A stretch of 48,260 nucleotides of DNA from an uncultured Kiritimatiellota bacterium (GTDB lineage: Bacteria > Verrucomicrobiota > Kiritimatiellia > RFP12 > DVOR01), in assembly GCA_944389945.1 (NCBI GenBank), contig CALXOF010000016.1, positions 1 to 48,260 on the forward strand, given 5' to 3'. Every line of letters begins with the position of its first letter. Positions within the stretch are counted from its first letter, which is position 1. The translations under genes were made by a program, and so were the position numbers. A model generated the notes under the pieces. It did not search any database and was not told the DNA's origin. It saw nothing but the letters and a program-made list of their open reading frames with translations. Shown here in pieces: positions 14,767-23,327 of this stretch.

Positions 14767-15761
14767 TTGATGAGCTTCCATTTGGGCCAGAAGCGGCTGA
14801 CCTCGATCGTCTCAAGCATGTCTTGACGATCTTGGGAGAGGCCGCTGAAGAAGTTGAGGCCTGTCCGTTCCTCAATCCACCGAATGGAGCGGAAGCAGTA
14901 ACGGGGACGTTTGGTCTCTTTGGTGTCTTGCGGCATGTAGACGGCAATGGCGTAGAGACGGTTCTCCTTGACGGAGGCAAGAATCATGCCGAAGCCCTCG
15001 GGGATATTGATGTGGGTGTCGCCGCGGCGAGAGGTCGTGAGGGTCTCGTTTCCGGGGACCAGGCAGACAATGACCCAGACGGTGCCGATGCGCGCGGGGA
15101 GATCGTCGGCGACAAAGGCCTCGAGAATGCGCCAAGGGCCACGGTTGAGCTCGGGCTCTTGCGGCGCGATGTTCGTCATCAGAAAGGTTTCTTTTTGGGC
15201 GGCTTCACCGTAGTAGGTGGCGATGGCGTAATTGGGAGCCAAGTGGCCGCGATCATAGCCTGAGGACGTGTAGTCTTCGTGAACGGGGGAGGACTTTACC
15301 TCTTTATCCCGGAAGAAACGGGAAGGACGGTCCGGGATGGATTCGAGGAGGCGCTGAACGGGAATAACATAGGCGGCCCAGACAGGGCGCCGGAGCGCGG
15401 GTGAGTAGCCTACCCAATAGCCTTTGCGCTTGAGGATTTGAACCTCACCGGGGACTTTCGAGGCATCCGCAACCTCCGGGACGCCGAAGGGAAGCGGCTC
15501 GATGGGAGGCTCTTTGGCATATTCGACGGAGGCATCGTGGCCGGTGATGCCGAGGGTGTCGGTGACACCTGCGGTGGTGGCGCCCAGCGATTCGCAGATG
15601 ACCTCGAAGGGACCGAACTTCGCGCGTGTCTCGGTTGGGAGATGGGCGAAGCAGTTGCCAAAGATGAGTAGCCCGACGACCAAAAGGGTGATGTAACACC
15701 CAAGACGGTGCTCGTGGAACCACGACCAACGACGTGAGGATGAAGCGGGCTTTTTCTTCAT
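14763..15761 (-). CDS. DNA/RNA non-specific endonuclease (NUC1 family), membrane-anchored
   Basis: A 332-residue protein with one hydrophobic segment (about 21-40) after a basic N-terminus, placing the rest outside the cytoplasm. The beta-beta-alpha-metal nuclease motif is GYDRGHLAPN (D170-H173), followed by ETFLMTNIAPQEPELNRGPW (N197, N206 as Mg2+ ligand), the pattern of the Serratia nuclease/EndoG family. Such enzymes degrade DNA and RNA for nutrient scavenging or in interbacterial competition. Translational coupling to ruvC is probably only operon packing. No immunity-type inhibitor gene is adjacent. Confidence 0.88.
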   Translation of the reverse strand: MKKKPASSSRRWSWFHEHRLGCYITLLVVGLLIFGNCFAHLPTETRAKFGPFEVICESLGATTAGVTDTLGITGHDASVEYAKEPPIEPLPFGVPEVADASKVPGEVQILKRKGYWVGYSPALRRPVWAAYVIPVQRLLESIPDRPSRFFRDKEVKSSPVHEDYTSSGYDRGHLAPNYAIATYYGEAAQKETFLMTNIAPQEPELNRGPWRILEAFVADDLPARIGTVWVIVCLVPGNETLTTSRRGDTHINIPEGFGMILASVKENRLYAIAVYMPQDTKETKRPRYCFRSIRWIEERTGLNFFSGLSQDRQDMLETIEVSRFWPKWKLIK

Positions 15762-15775
15762 ATCAATCAGTCAGA

Positions 15776-15801
15776 AGAGGCGACCGTGGCCGGCCGCCTC
15801 T
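15776..15801. terminator. Inverted repeat between hisD and the nuclease gene
   Basis: AGAGGCG (15776-15782) and CGCCTCT (15795-15801) form a 7-bp stem with a GC-rich loop containing GGCCGGCC. No T-run follows on the minus strand, so this is a weak or attenuating terminator, or an mRNA-stabilising hairpin, within a 75-base gap. Confidence 0.4.
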
Positions 15802-15836
15802 GAGGGTGAATCCAGGTTGCGTGGTCGCTGTGCATG

Positions 15837-17138
15837 TCATTCAAAACGTGCGGTGGCGGCGTAGGCGTGACCGTCGAGCCCCTCCAGTTGCCCGAAGGTC
15901 TCGATGGCCTTGCGGGTCTCGGCGAGGTCCGCTTGGGTGAACTCAACGAAGGAACTGCGGCGGCGGAAGGTCTCGGCCGTGAGGCCGCTGAACATTCTGG
16001 CGGCACCGCCGGTGGGCAGGACGTGGCTGGGGCCGGCCACGAAGTCGCCCGCGCTCTCGGGGGTCCAGTAACCGACGAAGACGGCGCCCGCGCAGTTGAT
16101 TTTGGGCAGGATGGCCTCGGCATCGGCGACCTGGAGCTCGAGGTGCTCGGCCGCGAAACGGTTGCAGAGCAGGACGCCGTCTTCTAGGTTGGGGACAACG
16201 GCCATGAGCATGCCGCCGTTGGCGAGCATCCGCTCGATGATGGCACGGCGGCCGCGGCGGGCGAGCTGGTCGAGGACCTGCGCGTGGACGGCCTCGGCGA
16301 AGTCGCGCGAGTCGGTGACGAGAAGGCTCTTCTCCAGCCCACTGCCGTGCTCGGCCTGGGAGAGAAGATCGGCGGCAATCCACTTGGGGTTGCCCGCGCG
16401 GTCGGCAAGGACGCAAATCTCGGAGGGGCCGGCGACCTGGTCGATGGCGACGGTGCCATAGACCTGACGCTTGGCGGCGGTGACGTAGGCGTTGCCGGGG
16501 CCGGCGATGAGCTCAACGGGGCGGATACCAGCGCCGTAGGCCATCATGCCGATGGATTGGATGCCGCCAACGCGGTAGATTTCGGTGGCGCCGGCCACAC
16601 GCAGGGCGTGGAGGAGCGGCGCGGAGACGGTCATACCATCGCGGGCGGGGGTGCAGGCGACGATTTCGGGGACACCGGCGGCCTTGGCCAACACCACGGT
16701 CATGATGGAGGTGGAGGCGAGGGGCGCGGTGCCGCCGGGGATATAGACGCCCACGCGGTCCATCGGGTGGAAACGCTCGCCGAGACGACCGCCGTGGAAG
16801 GTGTGGACGTCCCAGTCATCGCGGAGTCCGGCCTTCGCGAAGGCCATGACGCGGGTGGCGGCCAACTGGATGGCGGCCTTGACGTCTTCACTGCAGGCGG
16901 CCTCGGCGGCGTCGAGCTCGGCCTCGGTGACGCGGATGGTCTCGGCGGTGAGGTTGGCGTGGTCGAAGGTGCGGCAGGCATCGAGAACAGCGTCAAGCCC
17001 GCGGGCACGGATGTCGGCCAGGCATTTGTTGGCGGCAGCCTCGGCGCGCTCGTCGAAGGGGGGACGGCGAAGGAAGGCCTCGACCTGCGGGGTGGGGGAG
17101 GCGGGGGACCAATCGAGAATGGGGATTTGGAAGTCCAT
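15837..17138 (-). CDS. hisD: Histidinol dehydrogenase
   Basis: Zinc- and NAD-dependent enzyme oxidising L-histidinol to histidine in the last two steps of histidine synthesis. The 433-residue length is typical. Clear landmarks are VGVYIPGGTAPLASTSIMTVVLAKAAGV, ELIAGPGNAYVTAAKRQVYG, IDQVAGPSEICVLAD, LLSQAEHGSGLEKSLLVT (zinc ligands Gln and His), FAAEHLELQ and the C-terminal FSGLTAETFRRRSSFVEF. AAGGA lies 5 bases before the ATG and overlaps the upstream stop region. No other his gene is nearby. Confidence 0.96.
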   Translation of the reverse strand: MDFQIPILDWSPASPTPQVEAFLRRPPFDERAEAAANKCLADIRARGLDAVLDACRTFDHANLTAETIRVTEAELDAAEAACSEDVKAAIQLAATRVMAFAKAGLRDDWDVHTFHGGRLGERFHPMDRVGVYIPGGTAPLASTSIMTVVLAKAAGVPEIVACTPARDGMTVSAPLLHALRVAGATEIYRVGGIQSIGMMAYGAGIRPVELIAGPGNAYVTAAKRQVYGTVAIDQVAGPSEICVLADRAGNPKWIAADLLSQAEHGSGLEKSLLVTDSRDFAEAVHAQVLDQLARRGRRAIIERMLANGGMLMAVVPNLEDGVLLCNRFAAEHLELQVADAEAILPKINCAGAVFVGYWTPESAGDFVAGPSHVLPTGGAARMFSGLTAETFRRRSSFVEFTQADLAETRKAIETFGQLEGLDGHAYAATARFE

Positions 17139-17145
17139 GATGTCC

Positions 17146-17862
17146 TTAGGGTGTGTCAGTGCCGTTAGCTTCGGCCTCGGCCTTGCGTTGCTCGTAGGCC
17201 TTGAGAGCCTCTTCCTGCTTGGCGATTTTCTTGGCGAGGGTGGAGGAGCCGCTGGCGGTGGAGGTGCCGGCGAGCGGGTCGACGATAAAGTGCCTGGGGA
17301 CGGGCCGGTTGTACTTGAGGAGGGCCATCATCTGAAGCTCCACCTCTTCGCCGAGCTTTTCCTTGAGCGCCTCCTGCAATTGGGCCTTTTCGGCTTGGCG
17401 GCGGGCCTTGCGGTCGTCACGGCTCTTGTAGCCGGCGATGGCGGAGGAAGAGCCGGATTTGGCGGCCTTTTGCTGGGCGGCGGAGATGGCGGCGTGTTCG
17501 CCATCGATGCGGGCCTGTTGCTTGGCGAGCCATTCATCGGCCTTCTCCTTGGAGGAGAAGCGCTGAACCTTGACCGAGCGAGGCCAGATGAAGGCCTTGG
17601 TGGGATACTTGGGGAAATCCTTGTCACCGGCCTTGCGGGCCTCGTTGTACTGCTTGGTCCAATCCTTCTTGACGGTCTGCACGGCCTTGTTGAAGACGCG
17701 CTTCTCTTCGTTGAGGTCGGACTGGAGCTCGCGGAGTTCCTCGGTGGTCATGACGAGCGCCTTCTCGACCTTATACATATCGAAGAGGCGCACGCCGACA
17801 TACATCTGCGCGTGGGCGAAAGCCGCCGCGCAGAGGCTGATCAAGAGGATAAACGCTTTCAT
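17146..17862 (-). CDS. Exported helical protein of unknown function
   Basis: About 238 residues: a Sec signal peptide (KAFILLISLCAAAFAHAQ, cleavage likely after AHA), then a highly charged, Lys/Glu/Ala-rich body predicted to be mostly alpha-helical or coiled-coil (about 55-150 and 150-230). No recognisable enzyme motif. Size and charge recall periplasmic chaperones of the Skp/OmpH type, but there is no sequence basis to assign it. The start overlaps the Bax-inhibitor stop as TGATG; an in-frame GTG directly precedes it. Seven bases separate it from hisD. Confidence 0.65.
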   Translation of the reverse strand: MKAFILLISLCAAAFAHAQMYVGVRLFDMYKVEKALVMTTEELRELQSDLNEEKRVFNKAVQTVKKDWTKQYNEARKAGDKDFPKYPTKAFIWPRSVKVQRFSSKEKADEWLAKQQARIDGEHAAISAAQQKAAKSGSSSAIAGYKSRDDRKARRQAEKAQLQEALKEKLGEEVELQMMALLKYNRPVPRHFIVDPLAGTSTASGSSTLAKKIAKQEEALKAYEQRKAEAEANGTDTP

Positions 17863-18578
17863 CACTCGCGGTTCCTGCCAAGGATTTGGACGAGGTAGAT
17901 GAAGAGGTTGATGAAGTCGAGGTAAAGCTGTAGGGCGCCGAGGATACCCAGGCGCGCCACGGTGGCGGAGTCCAGGCGGTGCGCATTGTCGGCAAGCTCG
18001 CGAATCTTCTGCGCGTCATAGGCGGTGAGGGCCACGAAGATGCCGACGCCGACGTAGCAGAGGAGCGCATCCAGACCGCTGTTACGCATGAAGATGTTCA
18101 CCAGCGAAGCGATAAGAAGGCCAATCAGTGCCATGAAGGCGATACGCCCGACCATGTCGAGATTGCGTTTGGTCACCGTGCCAAAGACGGCCATCGCGGC
18201 AAAGGTGCCGGCGGTCGCGAAGAACGCCGTCTGAATCGTCCCGATGGCATAGACCAACAGCAGGACGGAGAGCGTCACACCGTTGAGCGCCGCATACACC
18301 ATGAAGAGCACGGCGGCCGCGGCGGGCGCGATTTTGTTGATGGCGAACGAGAGGGCGAAGACTAGCGCAACCTCAGCAATCGCGCAGACAATCAACGTGC
18401 CTTGCGTAAGTTGGAAAGACCCAGATTCGACGGCGTTCGCCACCATCCAGGCAACCACGCCGGAGACGGCCAGACCCGCAGCCATCCAGCCATACACGAA
18501 ATTATAGATGCGGTTCACACTGACGGCACGCGACTCGCCGCGCATCGCCACGCTATCGTTATCAAAGATAGGACTCAT
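17862..18578 (-). CDS. Bax inhibitor-1 / YccA family membrane protein
   Basis: A 238-residue inner-membrane protein with about seven hydrophobic segments, from about residue 26 to the C-terminus. The C-terminal part contains ALTAYDAQKIRELAD, whose Asp-containing segment is the pH-sensing/signature region of the family, and ends ALQLYLDFINLFIYLVQILGRNRE, the highly conserved family tail. Bacterial members modulate FtsH or ion leak; the exact role here is unknown. The start at 18578 is preceded by AAAGGAG at good spacing; the long upstream extension of the frame covers purA in antisense. Confidence 0.92.
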   Translation of the reverse strand: MSPIFDNDSVAMRGESRAVSVNRIYNFVYGWMAAGLAVSGVVAWMVANAVESGSFQLTQGTLIVCAIAEVALVFALSFAINKIAPAAAAVLFMVYAALNGVTLSVLLLVYAIGTIQTAFFATAGTFAAMAVFGTVTKRNLDMVGRIAFMALIGLLIASLVNIFMRNSGLDALLCYVGVGIFVALTAYDAQKIRELADNAHRLDSATVARLGILGALQLYLDFINLFIYLVQILGRNRE

Positions 18579-18605
18579 GACAACTCCTTTCAATAATGAA
18601 GCCTC

Positions 18606-18646
18606 ATTATAGCAGATTTGCGCCCAGAGGGAAAATGTGCTATCTT
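18606..18646. promoter_or_regulatory. Divergent promoters of the BI-1 operon and purA
   Basis: On the minus strand TGCTATAAT (-10 at 18611-18606) serves the Bax-inhibitor operon. On the plus strand TTGCGC (18618-18623), a 17-base spacer and TATCTT (18641-18646, preceded by TGC) serve purA. The two -10 boxes face outward within about 40 bases, so the promoters overlap and may compete. Confidence 0.6.
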
Positions 18647-18698
18647 TCTCCCACGTTGCGCCTAGCAAAGGACGCACTAACGCAAGGAACCGAGACAG

Positions 18699-19976
18699 AT
18701 GCCGAACACCGTTTTGATTGGGTCGCAATGGGGCGACGAGGGCAAGGGCAAAATCATCGATGTGCTCACCGCACAGGCGGACATGATTGTGCGCTATCAG
18801 GGCGGCTCCAACGCCGGCCACACCGTCATCGCCGAGGGCGAGAAGCGCGTCCTGCGCCTCGTGCCCTCCGGCATCCTCCACGAAGGCAAGACCTGCGTCA
18901 TCGGCAACGGCGTGGTGATGAACCCGCTCGACCTCATCGAGGAAATCGAGATGCTCCGCAAGACGGGCATCGAGTGCAAGGGCCGCCTCTTCATCTCCAC
19001 CCGCGCCCACATGGTGATGCTCTATCACCGCGCCCTCGACAAGGCAGACGAGGCCGCCCGCCCCGTTGGCAAGAAGATTGGCACCACCGGTCGCGGCATT
19101 GGCCCGGCCTACGCCGCCAAGGTCTCTCGCTCCGGTCTCCGTTGCGGCGACATGCTCCTGCCCGAGTTCCCCGACCTAGTTCGCGAGCAGGTGGCCGAGA
19201 CCAACGTAAAGCTCGCCGCCCTCAACGCCGAGCCCCTTGATGCCGAGGAGATGGCCAAGATTTATATCGATGCCGCCGAGCGCCTGCGCCCCTACATCAT
19301 CGACACCATCCCCCTCATCCATGCCGCCGACCGTGCCGGCAAGTCCATCCTGCTTGAAGGCGCCCAGGGCACCATGCTCGACATCGACTTCGGCACCTAT
19401 CCCTTCGTCACCTCTTCCAACCCCACCTCCGGCGGCGCCTGCGTCGGCTCCGGCCTCAGCCCCCGCCGCATCGACCGCGTCGTCGGCGTCATCAAGGCCT
19501 ACACCACCCGCGTCGGCGAAGGCCCCTTCCCCACCGAGGATTTCGGCGACATCGGTCGCACCCTTGCTGAGCGCGGCCACGAGTTCGGCGCCGTCACGGG
19601 CCGTCCTCGCCGTTGCGGCTGGTTCGATGCCGTCGTCGCGCGCTACGCGCAGATGGTCAACGGCGTTGACTTCTGGGCCCTCACCAAGCTTGACGTGATG
19701 GACACCCTGCCCGAGATCAAGATTTGCGTGGCCTACGAACTGGACGGCAAGCGCATCGAGGATATGCCCGCCTCCGCCGCGCAGCTTGCCCGTTGCAAGC
19801 CGATTTACGAGACGATGCCCGGCTGGATGGAGGAGACCTCCCACATCACCGACATGGCCCAGCTGCCCCTCAAGGCCAAGGCCTACGTCGAGCGCCTCAT
19901 CGAGCTCTCCGGCGGCCGCCTGGGTATCCTCTCCATCGGCCCTGCCCGCGAATCCACCCTCCGCGTAGGTATCTGA
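18699..19976 (+). CDS. purA: Adenylosuccinate synthetase
   Basis: GTP-dependent ligation of IMP and aspartate, the first committed step to AMP. The 425-residue protein starts MPNTVLIGSQWGDEGKGK (catalytic D13, P-loop to K18) and contains YQGGSNAGHTV (His general acid), GTTGRGIGPAY, LEGAQGTMLDIDFGTYPFVTSS, TTRVGEGPFPTE and the C-terminal guanine-binding SIGPARE. Start is fixed by the family N-terminus with AAGGAAC upstream. Codon use is strongly GC3-biased, as expected for an expressed gene. The uppS start overlaps its stop (TGATG). Confidence 0.97.
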   Translation: MPNTVLIGSQWGDEGKGKIIDVLTAQADMIVRYQGGSNAGHTVIAEGEKRVLRLVPSGILHEGKTCVIGNGVVMNPLDLIEEIEMLRKTGIECKGRLFISTRAHMVMLYHRALDKADEAARPVGKKIGTTGRGIGPAYAAKVSRSGLRCGDMLLPEFPDLVREQVAETNVKLAALNAEPLDAEEMAKIYIDAAERLRPYIIDTIPLIHAADRAGKSILLEGAQGTMLDIDFGTYPFVTSSNPTSGGACVGSGLSPRRIDRVVGVIKAYTTRVGEGPFPTEDFGDIGRTLAERGHEFGAVTGRPRRCGWFDAVVARYAQMVNGVDFWALTKLDVMDTLPEIKICVAYELDGKRIEDMPASAAQLARCKPIYETMPGWMEETSHITDMAQLPLKAKAYVERLIELSGGRLGILSIGPARESTLRVGI

Positions 19977-20677
19977 TGGTTCGTCACCTCGCTATCATCA
20001 TGGACGGCAACGGTCGCTGGGCGAAAGCCCGCGGCCTGCCGCGTTCCGAGGGACATCGCGCCGGTGGCGAAACCGTCCGTCGTGTATTGGGCTACTGCCG
20101 CGATGCCGGCATCCAATACCTCACCCTCTACGCCTTCTCCGTCGAGAACTGGTCGCGCCCCAAGGAAGAGGTCGATGCCCTCATGCACCTCCTCGTCGCC
20201 TACTTGGCCGGCGAGGAGAAGATGCTCCATGAGAACCGCGTCCGCCTTCGCATCATGGGGCGCCGCTCCGACCTTCCTCCCGACGTCAACGAGGCCTTGT
20301 CCCGTGTCGAGGCCGCCACCGCGGCTTATGAACGTCAGCTGATTCTCTGCCTTAGCTATGGCGGCCGCACCGAGATTGCTCATGCCGCGCGTGAACTCGC
20401 CACGCTTGCCGCGCAGGGTAAAATCGACCCTGCGACCATCGACGAGGCCGCCGTCGCCAAGCATCTCTACCTTCCCGATGTCCCGGATCCGGACCTGATT
20501 GTTCGCACCAGCGGTGAGCTCCGTCTGAGCAACTTCCTCCTGTGGCAGGCCTCCTACGCCGAGCTCTACGTCACCCCGACCCTTTGGCCGGACTTCAACG
20601 AGGCCGACTTCAAGGCCGCCTTGGACGCATTCGCCAAACGTGACCGCCGCTACGGCGGCCTTTCGGCCAAGCCCTGA
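19976..20677 (+). CDS. uppS: Isoprenyl transferase (undecaprenyl diphosphate synthase)
   Basis: cis-Prenyltransferase making the C55 lipid carrier for peptidoglycan and surface glycans. The 233-residue product begins MVRHLAIIMDGNGRWAKARGLPRSEGHRAG (catalytic D10, substrate-binding RW), followed by LTLYAFSVENWSRPKEEV and DLIVRTSGELRLSNFLLWQASYAELYVTPTLWPDF, all signature segments. The frame reads further upstream inside purA, but the ATG at 19976 overlapping the purA stop matches the family start. uppS is often followed by cdsA; here it ends the unit at a hairpin. Confidence 0.95.
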   Translation: MVRHLAIIMDGNGRWAKARGLPRSEGHRAGGETVRRVLGYCRDAGIQYLTLYAFSVENWSRPKEEVDALMHLLVAYLAGEEKMLHENRVRLRIMGRRSDLPPDVNEALSRVEAATAAYERQLILCLSYGGRTEIAHAARELATLAAQGKIDPATIDEAAVAKHLYLPDVPDPDLIVRTSGELRLSNFLLWQASYAELYVTPTLWPDFNEADFKAALDAFAKRDRRYGGLSAKP

Positions 20678-20697
20678 CACGCGTCTAGAAAGACAGT

Positions 20698-20723
20698 GGC
20701 CCGACCGGGAAACCGGCCGGGCC
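20698..20723 (+). terminator. Hairpin after uppS
   Basis: GGCCCGACCGG (20698-20708) and CCGGCCGGGCC (20713-20723) pair around GAAA with one mismatch, 20 bases after the stop. An A/T-rich stretch rather than a T-run follows, so termination may be partial. Confidence 0.6.
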
Positions 20724-20830
20724 GAATTATATCTTGTATTGGTGGGGTTGTGTCTGTGTGTAGGAGATGTCAAATACAGTTCTACAGTAGCACACTCCGC
20801 CATCCCATGCAAGCACTTTCTCTTCAATAC

Positions 20831-21090
20831 CAATACTGTCCGGGGAAAACGGAAGCCTCCTTTTCCCGCGAAGACGCCAGTGCGCCGAAGAACGATGGGC
20901 TAACGCCGGTCGCTTTGCGGGCTAAACGCCCGCTGATCGCTCCCTCCCACCCATCGTCTTCGCGCTTGGGCCCTCTTTCAAGTCTTTTGGGCGTAGGAAA
21001 GTGGGGCGCACGACCGTGCGCCCGGCGTTAGCGCCCCAGCTTTCCCTGCAAGAGTTGCGTCTTTGCGGTCATTTTCCCCGGACACTATTG
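20831..21090. mobile_element. MITE-like element 1
   Basis: A 260-bp non-coding segment bounded by CAATACTGTCCGGGGAAAA (20831-20849) and its near-exact inverted copy TTTTCCCCGGACACTATTG (21072-21090), which differs at one base. Subterminal sequences are also inverted (CGCGAAGACGC near the left, GCGTCTTTGCGG near the right). No transposase is encoded. The left end is preceded by CTTCAATAC, as in the adjacent element 2. Confidence 0.7.
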
Positions 21091-21099
21091 CTTCAATAC

Positions 21100-21422
21100 C
21101 AATACTGTCAGGAGAAGTTTTACCGCGAAGACGGTCTTGCGTGGAAACCCTACGGGCTCCATCGCTCCCGTTGGTCGCGCCGCCCTTGGGATTTCCACGC
21201 TATCGCGCCAAAGGGGCGGCTAGCGCCGCCCCGGAGAACGGAGAACGGAAAATAGAACGCCCCTACGGGGCGACGGATGGCGTTCCCGAGAAAGCGACAA
21301 GGCGCGAAACGGAGGGCGGCGGTCGCGGTCAGCGGCGAAGCCGCAGAGCGACCGATGGAGCCCGAAGCGGTTCGCGCCTCACCTTGCGTCTTCGCGGTCC
21401 CCATTTTCCCCGGACAGTATTG
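21100..21422. mobile_element. MITE-like element 2
   Basis: About 323 bp, running from CAATACTGTCAGGAGAA (21100) to TTTTCCCCGGACAGTATTG (21404-21422), placed head-to-tail with element 1. The interior carries inverted repeats such as GCGGCGAAGCCGC and the same subterminal GAAGACG / GCGTCTTCGCGG pair. Non-coding. Confidence 0.65.
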
Positions 21423-21546
21423 GTGCGCAGTCGCGGTTATGCATCTTCTCGTGATGCTTTGGCCGGGGGATACAGGAAAGAACAAGTACGGCGAGCCGCC
21501 GGAGCTGTGAGGCTCGCGGCGGGGGTGCGGGAAGGCTCTTCCGGAG

Positions 21547-21676
21547 ACCCTATAAGGGTCGGCCCTGGACCACTATAGGGTCTCGCCTCGGACCCTTATA
21601 GGGTCTCGACCCCGACCCCTATAGTGGTTGACCTCGGACCCTTATAGGGTCTCGAGAACGCCCCTTATCTGGCCTG
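21547..21676. repeat. Palindrome array 3 (inverted orientation)
   Basis: Six units starting at 21549, 21571, 21596, 21617, 21640 and about 21663, for example ACCCTTATAGGGT and ACCCCTATAGTGGT. The linker TGACCTCGG is the reverse complement of the CCGAGGTCA linker of arrays 1, 2 and 4, so this array is inverted. It lies between convergent uppS and lysS. Confidence 0.85.
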
Positions 21677-21762
21677 AGCAGGGGACTTGCGGGGGCTTCT
21701 GGCGGATGTTAAGGAAGCGCTTGCGTCCAAAAGACTTTTACTGAAAATAAGAGGGACGACAA

Positions 21763-21813
21763 AAACCGCCCCATTCCCGGGCCTGGCGAAGCAGGGCTCC
21801 TAAGGAATGGGGC
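21763..21813 (-). terminator. Intrinsic terminator of the tkt-lysS unit
   Basis: On the minus strand GCCCCATTCC (21813 to 21804) pairs with GGAATGGGGC (21777 to 21768), with further pairing in the loop, and is followed by GG and TTTTT. It lies 55 bases beyond the lysS stop. Confidence 0.85.
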
Positions 21814-21867
21814 AGGGATTGCTACCTTATATAATAAGGATACAGGTCAAGGGCCCGCGAAGCGGCT

Positions 21868-23316
21868 TCAAGCCTCGGACTTGAGCTGCGGGAAGAGGAT
21901 GACGTCGCGGATGACCTCGGTGTTGGTGAGGAGCATCACCAGACGGTCGATGCCCATGCCCAGACCGCCGGTGGGCGGCATGCCGTATTCCAACGCCTCC
22001 ACGAAGTCGAGGTCGGTGGGCTCGGCGTCTTCCTCGACCTGACGGGAGAAGGCCTCGCGCTGGGCATCGGGGTCATTCTGCTCGGTGTATCCGGGGCAGA
22101 GCTCCTTGCCGGCGACGACGAACTCGAAGACGTCCACCAACGCGGGGTCGTCCGTGCAGGTCTTCGCCAAGGGCACATATTGCTTGGGGATGCGGGTGAC
22201 GAAGGTCGGCTGGAAGAGGGTCTTCTCGATGAGCTTGTCGTAAACCTCGTGGGAGAGGGTGAGGTGGTCGACGATCTCGGGCGTGAGCTCGAGGCCGGCC
22301 TCGGCGGCGCGGGCGCGGGCGGTCTCGTAGTCCAGGCTGAACCAGTCGGCACCCATGCGCTCCTCAATGAGTTCGCGCTGGGAGACCTCGCGGTAGGGCG
22401 GCTCGAAGTTGAGCACCTTGCCCTCTTCGCCATAGGGCACTTGGCGCGTGCCGAGGACGGTGTCGCAGAGGTAAGGCAACATCCCTTCGATGAGGTTCTT
22501 CATCGAGGTGCGGTCGCCATAGGCCTCATAGACCTCCAGGACGGTGAACTCGGGGTTGTGCGTACGGTCGATGCCCTCGTTGCGGAAGTCCTTGCCCAGC
22601 TCGAAAATCTTGTCGAAACCGCCCACCAGGAGGCGCTTCAAGTAGAGCTCGGGGGCGATGCGGAGCACCATCTCGCGGTCCAGAGCGTTGTGGTGCGTCA
22701 CGAAGGGTTTGGCGGCGGCACCGCCGGCCTGCGCCTGCATGATGGGCGTTTCGACTTCCACGAAGCCATTGGAGGCGAGGTAGTTGCGGATGCCGAGGAG
22801 AATCTTGTGGCGCTTGTCGAAGCGGGCGCGGCTCTCGGGGTTGGACATCAGGTCCAGGTAACGGCGGCGATAGCGCTCCTCCTGGTCTTGCAGACCGTGC
22901 CACTTTTCGGGCGGCTGGCGGACGGCCTTGGAGAGGAGCTCCCACGCGGAGACGTCCACGGTCTTCTCGCCGGCCTGGGTGGTGAAGAGCGTGCCCTTGA
23001 CGCCGATGATGTCGCCCAAATCCAGGAGCTTGGCGGCGTTGTAGGCCTCCTCGCCCAGCACGTCGCGCTTGAGGAGGATCTGGAAGGCGTCGGAGCCATC
23101 GTTGAGGTGGATGAACATCAGCTTGCCCATACGGCGCTTGGTCTGGATGCGCCCGGCCACGGCGACGGGCTTGCCCTCGGCGAAGGCTTCGCGGGTCTCC
23201 TTGAGGGTGCCGGTGCGGGCGAAGGCGTGGCCGTAGGGCGCGTAGCCGAGCTCGGCGAGCTTGGCGCGGTTAGCCAGGCGTTGCGCGCGGTATTGATCAG
23301 GGGTCTGCGTGTCCAT
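21868..23316 (-). CDS. lysS: Lysyl-tRNA synthetase, class II
   Basis: Charges tRNA-Lys. The protein of about 482 residues has an N-terminal OB-fold anticodon-binding domain (about 55-145, AGRIQTKRRMGKLMFIHLNDGS) and a class II catalytic core with motif 1 (VEVETPIMQ), motif 2 (FRNEGIDRTHNPEFTVLEVYEAY) and motif 3 (GLGMGIDRLVMLLT). Two ATGs are adjacent; the one at 23316 sits 6 bases after GGAGG and is preferred to 23319. It starts 11 bases after the tkt stop and is co-transcribed with it. Confidence 0.96.
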   Translation of the reverse strand: MDTQTPDQYRAQRLANRAKLAELGYAPYGHAFARTGTLKETREAFAEGKPVAVAGRIQTKRRMGKLMFIHLNDGSDAFQILLKRDVLGEEAYNAAKLLDLGDIIGVKGTLFTTQAGEKTVDVSAWELLSKAVRQPPEKWHGLQDQEERYRRRYLDLMSNPESRARFDKRHKILLGIRNYLASNGFVEVETPIMQAQAGGAAAKPFVTHHNALDREMVLRIAPELYLKRLLVGGFDKIFELGKDFRNEGIDRTHNPEFTVLEVYEAYGDRTSMKNLIEGMLPYLCDTVLGTRQVPYGEEGKVLNFEPPYREVSQRELIEERMGADWFSLDYETARARAAEAGLELTPEIVDHLTLSHEVYDKLIEKTLFQPTFVTRIPKQYVPLAKTCTDDPALVDVFEFVVAGKELCPGYTEQNDPDAQREAFSRQVEEDAEPTDLDFVEALEYGMPPTGGLGMGIDRLVMLLTNTEVIRDVILFPQLKSEA

Positions 23317-23327
23317 CATGTGCCTCC

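Noticed and set aside
14763..15761. Toxin-immunity pair based on the non-specific nuclease
   Set aside because: No small inhibitor gene adjacent and no delivery domain (VgrG, PAAR, CDI) on the nuclease; a general secreted or anchored nuclease is simpler.
17146..17862. Skp/OmpH periplasmic chaperone
   Set aside because: A signal peptide and charged helices are compatible, but no specific Skp sequence pattern is visible, so only a generic description is given.
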